From assembly GCA_964569295.1 (NCBI GenBank), contig CAZMVU010000139.1:1-13069 (forward strand): a stretch of 13,069 nt of DNA. The letters are read 5' to 3'. This DNA comes from CAZMVU01 sp964569295. Its GTDB lineage: Bacteria; Hydrogenedentota; Hydrogenedentia; Hydrogenedentales; JAGMZX01. Position 1 is the stretch's first letter. The number at the start of each line of letters is the position of its first letter. Below the pieces are notes generated by a model that saw nothing but the letters and a program-made list of their open reading frames with translations, was not told where the DNA came from and ran no database searches. The translations under genes were made by a program, and so were the position numbers. Shown in pieces: positions 6,745 to 12,889 of the stretch.

Positions 6745-7090
6745 CTGACTATCCTCCCAGCAACGGGTTGTCGCACGCGCCGGTTACCGGCATTACCCGC
6801 AGTTTTTCAGCATACGCGACCCAAGCCCCCTGCTGTATACGTAAGCGCGCTTACACAGTTCCATCTCTTTTTTGTCCCTGATTTTTACCGCGAAATTCCG
6901 GATGACCAACGGCGAACAGGGGTTACACGAGGTGTGTGACCTGGGAGAAATTGCGCAATATCAGCTGTTCCAGGCACATGATGCCAGGTGACGCACGGCA
7001 GAAGCTACTGGCATGACAAGACTTGTGTAGCAATGGGGAAATTCTCCAGCCATGAATGGCGCGCAATCTGACGCATTTTTGGTATTTCGT
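6745..7090. other. Intergenic region between divergent DUF481 and M23 genes
   Basis: No open frame here is convincing; the short frames lack ribosome binding sites and family resemblance. The region carries the palindrome at 6841-6854 (listed separately) and AT-rich stretches around 6865-6900. The M23 promoter begins just after it. Confidence 0.5.
6841..6854. promoter_or_regulatory. Perfect 14-bp palindrome, LacI-operator-like
   Basis: GTAAGCGCGCTTAC reads identically on both strands. Its half-site GTAAGC and central CG resemble LacI/GalR-family operators (GTAAGCGCTTAC type), with two extra central bases. It lies 97-110 bp upstream of the DUF481 GTG start. It would fall in the spacer of a weak minus-strand promoter with TATACA at 6834-6839. 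The nearest gene on the other side, M23, starts about 390 bp away. Repression of the DUF481 gene is the simplest inference; no regulator gene is in the window. Confidence 0.5.
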
Positions 7091-7119
7091 TTGACTTCCC
7101 GAAACCGCCGTGCTATAGT
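7091..7119 (+). promoter_or_regulatory. Strong sigma-70-type promoter of the M23 gene
   Basis: TTGACT (7091-7096) and TATAGT (7114-7119) are separated by 17 bp, and TGC directly before the -10 gives an extended -10. It is the best promoter in the window. Transcription should start near 7126, leaving an untranslated leader of about 120 nt. Confidence 0.75.
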
Positions 7120-7125
7120 CCGGCA

Positions 7126-7247
7126 CGATGGGTATGGGGCATCGCAACAATATCTTGTAGGGGTGCCCACGCGAAAGGCAACCGATAGAGGGAAAACTAC
7201 GTGCCGCGCGAGTACCACGCCCCCTGGAACATGGAGCTATATTGTAC
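7126..7247 (+). other. Long 5' leader of the M23 gene, possibly structured
   Basis: The predicted leader is about 122 nt. GGTGCC and GGCAACC (within 7162-7182) can form a bulged hairpin, and GGGGTG near 7160 can pair with CACGCCCC near 7216-7223, closing a larger structure. I compared it by eye with the consensus cores of common riboswitches (c-di-GMP I, TPP, cobalamin, SAH, glycine) and saw no match. It may be a structured regulatory leader or simply a GC-rich UTR. Confidence 0.35.
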
Positions 7248-8285
7248 ATGAAACAGTGGACCGTGATGCTGATCCCCCATGATCGGAGTAATCGCCGCAC
7301 CCTGACCGTGAATGCGGTGCATATCTGGCTTCCCGTAATCGCCTTGGCTCTGCTGGTTTTTGCCTCGGCCTTTCTTTTCCAACGCCAGCGCGCGCTTGCC
7401 CGGCAGAACCATGCCATGCAGGAAGCCGTGCGCAAGGCGGAAGAGGGGGAAGCGGCGCTCAATGCCTCGCAAACCGCGCGCCTCGAGTCTCTCGCCGAGG
7501 AGATTGCGCGGCTGCGTCAGGAGAAAACCGAACTCGAGGCGGCCAAGGAGTCGGACCGTGCAGCCTATCGCGAAAGTATCGGAGCGGTGACGGCACGGCT
7601 CAACGAAGTGCTCGAGATCGAGAGCCGGATACGCAGCGTGACCGGCCTTGCGCCACGTGCAGAGTCCACCCCGGCGGATATGAATCTCGGCAGCGGGAAG
7701 GGCGGTCCTCCGGAAGGTTTCGGCGCGACGGTGCTCGCCCGGCATGATGAGCGCCTGCGCCCGCCTGTGCTGATCTATGGCATGTCACGGCCGAGCGCCG
7801 ACCTGATCATTCAGGAAATGAGCCTGCGCACCGGCAGTTTGAGCGAGCTTATCGACGATATCGAAGTGCAGCGGGATCGTATCGAGCGGACACCCTCGAT
7901 CTGGCCTGTGGCACGGCGCGCCGGCCAAATCACCTCGGACTTCGGGTACCGCAAGGATCCCTTCACACGGCGCATCCGCCACCATGACGGCGTCGACATT
8001 GCCGCGCCCACCGGCACCACGGTGCGGGCATCGGCCAAGGGTACTGTCATCGAGGCCACCCGCGACCGCTATTACGGCTATCTCGTCAAGATCGATCACG
8101 GCAACGACCTGCACACGTGGTATGCCCACCTTTCCAAGTGCCTGGTCGAGAAGGGCGACTTCGTGATGCGTTCCGACCCCATCGGGCGGGTGGGCACAAC
8201 CGGGCGCTCAACGGGCCCGCACCTGCATTACGAAGTGCGCGAGAATGGACAGCCCATCAACGCGGGTCAGTACCTCGGCGGCTGA
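7248..8285 (+). CDS. Membrane-anchored M23 peptidase (LytM-type peptidoglycan endopeptidase)
   Basis: A 345-residue protein with a single membrane anchor (about 26-44), a coiled coil (about 46-125), a linker, and a C-terminal M23/LytM domain (about 225-340). The zinc ligands and catalytic residues are intact: H246 and D250 in HHDGVD, H294 in WYAHLS, and H325 and H327 in GPHLHYEV. It should cut peptide crosslinks in peptidoglycan in the periplasm. The short basic N-terminus is cytoplasmic. ATG 7248 is used; TTG 7242 is an alternative. GGAG at 7233-7236 is a slightly distant ribosome binding site. It lies upstream of a bactofilin gene, the pairing seen in cell-shape systems such as Helicobacter csd/ccmA and bacterial stalk or curvature loci. 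That supports a role in shaping the wall rather than in lysis. Confidence 0.92.
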   Translation: MKQWTVMLIPHDRSNRRTLTVNAVHIWLPVIALALLVFASAFLFQRQRALARQNHAMQEAVRKAEEGEAALNASQTARLESLAEEIARLRQEKTELEAAKESDRAAYRESIGAVTARLNEVLEIESRIRSVTGLAPRAESTPADMNLGSGKGGPPEGFGATVLARHDERLRPPVLIYGMSRPSADLIIQEMSLRTGSLSELIDDIEVQRDRIERTPSIWPVARRAGQITSDFGYRKDPFTRRIRHHDGVDIAAPTGTTVRASAKGTVIEATRDRYYGYLVKIDHGNDLHTWYAHLSKCLVEKGDFVMRSDPIGRVGTTGRSTGPHLHYEVRENGQPINAGQYLGG

Positions 8286-8498
8286 CAAGGCGCCAGGCCC
8301 AAACCGGTTGTATGCGTTTGGACGGGCGGGTGTAGTATACTTTCCCGTGCATGCGGCGGCATCAGGCAGTCATCGGCCGGCAAGGGTGCTCGCGCCTGCT
8401 GACCGCCCCCGCAACATTCAAGACCCCCAAGGCCCGCGCGTTTGCGGGCATCGGTAATCATCGGCGCCCTACCGGCACGACACACATAGGCAGGCTTT
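8286..8498 (+). other. 213-bp gap between M23 and bactofilin genes
   Basis: A possible promoter is TTGTAT (8308-8313) with TAGTAT (8333-8338), spaced 19 bp, or the overlapping TATACT (8336-8341). The spacing is long, so this is weak. The bactofilin gene may be transcribed both from here and by read-through from the M23 promoter. I see no terminator after M23. Confidence 0.3.
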
Positions 8499-8969
8499 AT
8501 GCTCGAATCGCGAAAGAAATACAACGAGAACAAGGTGGTGAGCATTATCGGCCCCGGCACCACCATCAGTGGCGAGGTGCACTCGGAGGGTACGATCCGT
8601 ATCGAAGGGCAGGTTTCCGGCCGGGTGCAGTGTGCCGACAGTATCGTGGTGAATGAAAGCGGCAAAGTGAAGGCCGACATCATCGGCGGCCAGGTGATCA
8701 TCGGCGGGGAAGTCCACGGCAACGTATACGCCCAGGATCGCCTGGAAATCTTGGCCGGCGGCAAGGTCATCGGTGACATTACGGCCCCGCGTGTGAGCAT
8801 TGCCGAGGGCGTGCTTTTCGAGGGTAAGTGCGCCATGAAACCGCCCGGGGAAATCAAGCCGCCTGCGGCCAAGGGCGTTGGCGCCACCGCCCAGCAGGGC
8901 GCGCAACAGCCGCCGGCACCGCCGCAAACACAAGAGCCGGCCTCGAAAAAAGCGCAGTCCGGAAACTGA
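8499..8969 (+). CDS. Bactofilin (DUF583 cytoskeletal protein)
   Basis: A 156-residue bactofilin. A short N-terminal tail (1-13) precedes the beta-helical core (about 14-108), visible as regular five- to six-residue rungs: GTTISGEVHSEGTIRIEGQV, then VNESGKVKADIIGGQVIIGG, then VHGNVYAQDRLEILAGGKV. A proline/glutamine/alanine-rich tail (about 112-156) follows and is probably disordered. Bactofilins polymerise without nucleotide and recruit cell-wall enzymes to membrane sites; the M23 peptidase encoded just upstream is the obvious partner. AGG at 8488-8490 lies 8 nt before the ATG. The mnmA gene starts 29 nt after the stop, with a perfect palindrome in between. Confidence 0.94.
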   Translation: MLESRKKYNENKVVSIIGPGTTISGEVHSEGTIRIEGQVSGRVQCADSIVVNESGKVKADIIGGQVIIGGEVHGNVYAQDRLEILAGGKVIGDITAPRVSIAEGVLFEGKCAMKPPGEIKPPAAKGVGATAQQGAQQPPAPPQTQEPASKKAQSGN

Positions 8970-8985
8970 GCGTTCGCGCGAACGC
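8970..8985. other. Perfect 16-bp palindrome between bactofilin and mnmA
   Basis: GCGTTCGCGCGAACGC is fully self-complementary. It begins right after the bactofilin stop codon and ends 13 nt before the mnmA start. As RNA it forms a 6-bp stem with a GCGC loop. No T-tract follows, so it is not an intrinsic terminator. It occupies most of the short gap where an mnmA ribosome binding site would be sought. Confidence 0.55.
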
Positions 8986-8998
8986 AGCCAAGCCCATC

Positions 8999-10105
8999 AT
9001 GCACCCGCCGAAGGATGCCAGAATCCTCGTTGCCATGAGCGGCGGGGTCGACAGCGCGGTTACCGCGGCATTGCTTGCCGAGGCCGGGTACGACTGCTAC
9101 GGGGTAACCATGCGGCTTGTACCCGAGCATCCCGGCAAGTCGGTGTTCGAGCCGTGTTGCGGTATCGAGGCCACCCAGGATGCCCGGCGCGTGTGCGAGC
9201 GCCTGGGAATCCCCCATGAGACGGTGCATGCCGTCGACCGCTTCAGCCGCGACATCATCGCGCATTTTACCGCGGAATATGCCGCCGGCCGCACGCCGAA
9301 CCCGTGTGTGCGCTGTAATCGCATGATCAAGTTCGGCGCCCTATACCAGCACGCGGATAAACTGGGGGCGGACTACATCGCCATGGGGCACTATGCGCGG
9401 CTCGTTACGTATGAGGGGCGTGTCGCGCTGCGGCGCGCCGCGTACCGCCCGAAGGACCAGAGCTACGTGCTCGCGCCGCTTACCCAGCCGCAACTGCGGC
9501 GCGCCTGCTTCCCCCTTGGCGACCTCACCAAGGATAACGTGCGCACGCACGCCCAGAAGCTCGATTTCCGCACGGCGAACAAGCCTGAGAGCCAGGAAAT
9601 CTGCTTTGTGCCAGACAACAACTACCGCAGTTTTCTCGACCAGCACCTTGGCACGCCGCGCCCGGGGCCGATTATGACGCTCGCGGGCGAGGTGGTGGGC
9701 GAGCACACGGGCCTTACGCACTACACCCCCGGTCAACGCAAGGGGCTCGGGCTCAGCGCGGACCGCCCCTACTACGTGGTTCGCCTCGACACGGCCCGCA
9801 ACACCGTCTTGGTCGCGCACGCCGAGGCCACGCCATGCACGGCATTCGACACGAGCCGTCTGTGCTGGGGCGGCCTTGCCCGGCAGGAGGAACCTTTCGA
9901 GTGTCTTGTGCAGCTTCGCTCCCATCACACGCCCGTCCCCGCCACGGTATCGCCCATCCGGGCGGGCGCCCGGGTCGCGCTGCACACCCCGCAGCGCGCC
10001 ATCACGCCCGGTCAATGGGCTGTGATGTATGATACAGGGGGCCACGTTTTGGCGAGTGCGCCCGTGCGTGACTTCACGCTGGCGCACGAAGAAAGCCGGT
10101 TCTAG
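8999..10105 (+). CDS. mnmA: tRNA-specific 2-thiouridylase MnmA
   Basis: A 368-residue cytoplasmic enzyme that adds sulfur to uridine 34 (s2U34) in tRNA-Lys, tRNA-Glu and tRNA-Gln, using ATP and sulfur relayed from a cysteine desulfurase. The PP-loop SGGVDS is at residues 14-19. The two catalytic cysteines are C103 in NPCVRCNRMIKFG and C202 in ESQEICFV, and the family motif HYTPGQRKGLG is at 241-251. The CCGIEATQDARRVCERLGIP stretch (53-72) is the variant seen in the 'CCS...DAR' subgroup. The ATG at 8999 gives the normal N-terminus right before the PP-loop; longer upstream frames overlap the bactofilin gene. No clear ribosome binding site is seen, so translation may depend on the upstream gene. 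It lies 29 nt after the bactofilin gene and converges on the receptor gene. Confidence 0.95.
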   Translation: MHPPKDARILVAMSGGVDSAVTAALLAEAGYDCYGVTMRLVPEHPGKSVFEPCCGIEATQDARRVCERLGIPHETVHAVDRFSRDIIAHFTAEYAAGRTPNPCVRCNRMIKFGALYQHADKLGADYIAMGHYARLVTYEGRVALRRAAYRPKDQSYVLAPLTQPQLRRACFPLGDLTKDNVRTHAQKLDFRTANKPESQEICFVPDNNYRSFLDQHLGTPRPGPIMTLAGEVVGEHTGLTHYTPGQRKGLGLSADRPYYVVRLDTARNTVLVAHAEATPCTAFDTSRLCWGGLARQEEPFECLVQLRSHHTPVPATVSPIRAGARVALHTPQRAITPGQWAVMYDTGGHVLASAPVRDFTLAHEESRF

Positions 10106-10155
10106 CGCATACCGCGCGTTCACCGGCGACCCCGCACCGGACCGGCGTGGCTTGA

Positions 10156-11634
10156 TCAGGTGGTGGGGCCGGGGTTCGGCTCCTCGTGTCCGGTGTATTC
10201 GGGGTAGAGCTTTTCCATACAAACCGGGCAGATGCTGTGGCTGAACTGCGCTTCGGTGTGCTGGTGCACATAGGACTCTACGCTGTTCCAATAGCCTTTG
10301 TCGTCCCGGATTTTCTTGCACCGCGCGCAGATAGGCAGCAGACCGCGCAGCGTGCGCACCTGGCTCAGGCTTTGTTCGAGTTGCGCCGTGCGTTGCTGCA
10401 CCTGGGTTTCGAGGGTGCGGCGCATCTCTTGTTCGCGCGCTTTTACCCGCCCGATGAGCGCAAAGGACCATAAGAACACGCACCCGACGAAGGCCAGGGA
10501 AAAAGTGACCTCGCCGCTGAGCGGAAACACTTGCAGGATGCGCAGTTGGGTCAGCGTAACGAACAGGCAGACCAGGCTGATGCTGCCCCAGGCAAGCAGG
10601 AACAGGAGGGCGAAAGGCACCCGGCGCCGCCAACAGAACAGGCCGGTGCCGAGGGTGTACACCGGCACGCAAATACCCAGTGCGAGGGTCGGGTAGAGCC
10701 GGTAGATCGTGTCCGCGAAACTCAGCACCGGCATGGCCACCAGCCCGAAGAACACCAACACCCCGCCCAGCGCAAGCATGAGCCCGGAGCCGGCGCGGTG
10801 GTTCATGGTGGTTACGAAGACGGCCGCGAGGGTGAGCGTGAGGGTGACAAAAAAGGCCGAGCCGCGGTCGTTCAGCCAGGGGGAATGGGACCAGAAGAAC
10901 ATGGTGCCAATGCCCGTGGCGCTCAGGTGCACGAACATGAAGCTCAGCACGAACATGCCCAGGTAGAGGTATCCATATTCCCGCAACGACAAGAAAATCA
11001 GCACCTGGTAGATGACCAGGGCCAGCAACATGCCGAACACGGCGATGTTCCCCAGGCCGGCATAACCCATCTGGCGGGCGAACGCCTCCTGTGTCCACAC
11101 CCGCAGGTTAAAGCGCATAATCCCGGTGTTTTCGAGACGGAGGTAATACGTTTCCACAGCGCCGGCGGGAAGGCGTAGGTCGAAAGCGGGGTTCATTTGC
11201 AGGAGCGAGGTCTGGCGCCCGTTATGGCTGCGGTAGCCGGGGCCGGCGCGGTGTATGGCATAGGTGCCCTCGTCCGTTGGCCGGTAGAAGTCGACGTAGG
11301 TTGTCCGCGGATTCGTGTATTCCAAGACGAGGCGGGCGCCGGGCATCTCGTTACGCACCGTAAGCCGCAACCATACCGGGGCGTCCAGAACGCCGAGATT
11401 CACTACCGGCCGCCGTGCATGTGTCCAGTCGCTTTCCGTAAGCGCACGCACGGCGTCCAAGTCCAAGGTGCCATTCTCATCCACGACATAGTGTGGCGTA
11501 CACGGGACCATCGCTTCGCCCGCTCCGAAAACCACATCCGCCGCCTGCGCTGCGGCATGAGCCATCACCACCACGCTGAGCATTGCCGCACGCCCCAGGA
11601 ATCGGCGCCATGCTAAGGCATTGCCATGGGACAT
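10156..11634 (-). CDS. 7TMR-DISM membrane receptor with C-terminal CxxC...CxxC module
   Basis: A 492-residue inner-membrane receptor. A signal sequence (1-31) leads into a periplasmic 7TMR-DISM extracellular domain (about 33-180, DAPVWLRLTVRN and LEYTNPRTTYVDFYRP), a jelly-roll fold thought to bind carbohydrates. Seven membrane helices follow at about 191-215, 220-245, 259-277, 282-304, 313-335, 340-362 and 374-395. A coiled coil (about 396-430) then leads to a module with C436, C439, C469 and C472 in LLPICARCKKIRDDKGYWNS and HSICPVCMEKLYPE. The same module often ends PAS or response-regulator signalling proteins. No kinase, GGDEF or phosphatase domain is present, so output must go through the Cys module or a partner. 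ATG 11634 is chosen over an upstream extension to 11745 because GGAGGT (11643-11648) lies 8 nt before it and a signal sequence follows. Confidence 0.87.
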   Translation of the reverse strand: MSHGNALAWRRFLGRAAMLSVVVMAHAAAQAADVVFGAGEAMVPCTPHYVVDENGTLDLDAVRALTESDWTHARRPVVNLGVLDAPVWLRLTVRNEMPGARLVLEYTNPRTTYVDFYRPTDEGTYAIHRAGPGYRSHNGRQTSLLQMNPAFDLRLPAGAVETYYLRLENTGIMRFNLRVWTQEAFARQMGYAGLGNIAVFGMLLALVIYQVLIFLSLREYGYLYLGMFVLSFMFVHLSATGIGTMFFWSHSPWLNDRGSAFFVTLTLTLAAVFVTTMNHRAGSGLMLALGGVLVFFGLVAMPVLSFADTIYRLYPTLALGICVPVYTLGTGLFCWRRRVPFALLFLLAWGSISLVCLFVTLTQLRILQVFPLSGEVTFSLAFVGCVFLWSFALIGRVKAREQEMRRTLETQVQQRTAQLEQSLSQVRTLRGLLPICARCKKIRDDKGYWNSVESYVHQHTEAQFSHSICPVCMEKLYPEYTGHEEPNPGPTT

Positions 11635-11718
11635 ATTCGAACACCTCCACGATATGCACGCATGTGCGGTATCCCGGCTGTGGGTGGTTATGCCAAACCA
11701 AGGCACTGCCCGAACAGC

Positions 11719-11747
11719 CGTATAGCGCCTCTCGGCGGGCCGCACAA
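11719..11747 (-). promoter_or_regulatory. Possible promoter of the 7TMR-DISM gene
   Basis: On the minus strand TTGTGC (11742-11747) and TATACG (11719-11724) are separated by 17 bp. Transcription would start near 11712 and leave an untranslated leader of about 78 nt before the ATG at 11634. The boxes are only moderately close to consensus. Confidence 0.38.
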
Positions 11748-12404
11748 AGGTCGCTGCCCGGCCCAGGGTAAAACGTCCCGCTTGTTACCCATTATTCAGA
11801 ACAACCGCCAGCCGAAAACTGTTTCCCGCGCTTCACGCGAACTCATGCCCCCAGGCCTCCCCGGCCGGATTGGGCTGCCTTTCACGCCTGCTGCGCGCGG
11901 CCCACGTTTTCCCACCCTGCGAAGGATACGCCTATCCTGTTCGACTATACTACCGAAATTCCGGGTCAGACTACGAATTACGACGCCGTGCTTGGCGTAC
12001 CCCGCGCGCCGAAACTCGAAGGGTGTCTTGCGCGGCGACGCCCGAAAGACGGCGTGCTTTTCTATGACTGGCCGGGTGTGTAAGCCCCTTAAGCATTGGT
12101 AATTCTTTAGCGCCATACGCGCCAGCTTGTGCATTGAAGAACAAGGAATTCCGGCTCGCGGGTACGCTCGCCCGCCCTGTAGACGAGAACCCGCCCTTTC
12201 TTTTGCGCTAACGGCCCGTGCCACTGCGTCTTCGCGTGCACATAATGTCAGAGTGGTGCGAGTCCACCCCAGAATGACGTGACGCTTATGTGAGAATCGG
12301 GCACAGGCCACGCGCTCGCAAAATCATACAGCCACGGCTGTGTGTTACCTGAGCCCGCAGGCAGATGCGCCCATGAATCGTCTCAACTGACGACCGGCTC
12401 GCTT
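11748..12404. other. Gene-poor region upstream of the receptor gene
   Basis: No gene is convincingly present. A 171-codon minus-strand frame (11796-12311) has no ribosome binding site, no recognised domain and an Arg-rich composition. A plus-strand frame without a start codon (11922-12083) has a more protein-like composition but no identified homology. The region may be decayed coding sequence; I see no RNA gene or ordered repeat in it. Confidence 0.4.
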
Positions 12405-12432
12405 GGGTCTGTCCCCATTTTTCCCGACAGAC
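12405..12432. repeat. Hairpin repeat with GGGTCTGTCCCCATTTTT motif
   Basis: GTCTGTC (12407-12413) and GACAGAC (12426-12432) are perfect 7-bp arms around a 12-nt loop. The 18-nt motif at 12405-12422 is one I recognise as common near REP-associated transposase genes and other mobile debris in many bacterial genomes. No such transposase gene is present here, so this looks like an orphan fragment. Confidence 0.4.
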
Positions 12433-12613
12433 GACCACTGCTGTCCAAAATTATTCTGGCTGAGAGGGCCGAGCTATGTAATAGAGGGGTTTTACCTGGC
12501 AGAATCCTCCGTTTTAGGGATGTGGTCTCCCGATTTCTTGTTAGACGGTTAGGAGCAGCATCGCGAACTGCGTCCAGCAGGTGAACCCTTTCGAGGCAAA
12601 TTCAGCCTGGTGC

Positions 12614-12801
12614 CCGTGCGCCTGCCCACCCCACGTACCTTCCAATGTGGTGCGCTCATTCACCACCGTGAGCCCTTCAAGCCCAATCGGCCACCGATGA
12701 ACACCGATGAACACCGATTGAGTTTGCGAAGAACTATACTTTAATCCGTGTCCATCGGTGTGAATCGGTGGCAACCCCTCCTGCCCACCCCCCCGGCCCG
12801 C
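12614..12801. mobile_element. 188-bp palindromic insertion element
   Basis: This segment is bounded by two identical copies of CAGCCTGGTGC (12603-12613 and 12802-12812), an apparent 11-bp target-site duplication in the transposase remnant. It contains a large inverted repeat (12690-12719 and 12743-12772) and a second direct repeat, CCTGCCCACCCC, at 12621-12632 and 12780-12791. It encodes no plausible protein. It is most likely a non-autonomous element or repeat cassette moved by enzymes encoded elsewhere. Confidence 0.62.
12690..12772. repeat. Inverted repeat with 30-bp arms built of 10-bp units
   Basis: The left arm (12690-12719) and the reverse complement of the right arm (12743-12772) match at 26 of 30 positions, around a 23-nt AT-richer loop. 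Each arm is itself about three tandem copies of a 10-bp unit, ACACCGATGA in its clearest form. Related ACACCGATGA/ACACAGATGA-type palindromes are, to my knowledge, scattered in intergenic regions of many bacterial genomes. Confidence 0.8.
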
Positions 12802-12889
12802 CAGCCTGGTGCTTCTTGACCAGGCGGGCGAACTCGTGGCGCGGGAATTGCTCGAGCAATTGACTGAACAGGCTGGCAGACCGTAGCAT

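Larger units (their letters stand above)
12541..12889 (-). pseudogene. IS4-like transposase N-terminal remnant, interrupted by a palindromic element
   Basis: The first 29 codons from ATG 12889 read MLRSASLFSQLLEQFPRHEF followed by ARLVKKHQA, the typical start of DUF4372/IS4-like transposases. The frame then runs into a 188-bp insert. It resumes in another frame as EFASKGFTCWTQFAML near 12602-12555, before a stop at 12541-12543. The two halves join exactly (KKHQA|EFASKGF) if the insert and one copy of the flanking 11-bp repeat are removed, which is 199 bp in all and explains the frameshift. Catalytic DDE residues are absent because the rest of the gene is missing. The gene is dead both by insertion and by truncation. 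Confidence 0.78.

Noticed and set aside
7160..7215. c-di-GMP-I riboswitch in the M23 leader
   Set aside because: CACGCGAAAGGCAACC superficially resembles the GEMM core, but the AGGGCAAACC and ACGCAAAGCC elements are absent.
9341..11098. 585-codon minus-strand frame
   Set aside because: It spans mnmA in antisense and the receptor gene in a wrong frame. No domain is visible, and both real genes are certain.
12251..12268. T-arm-like stem-loop (GTGG, 7-nt loop, CCAC) suggesting a tRNA remnant
   Set aside because: The loop reads TGCGAGT rather than TTCnAnT, and no acceptor, D or anticodon arm could be placed around it.
11796..12311. 171-codon minus-strand frame in the gene desert
   Set aside because: No ribosome binding site, Arg-rich, no recognised domain, no partner genes. 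Kept only as a note in the region entry.
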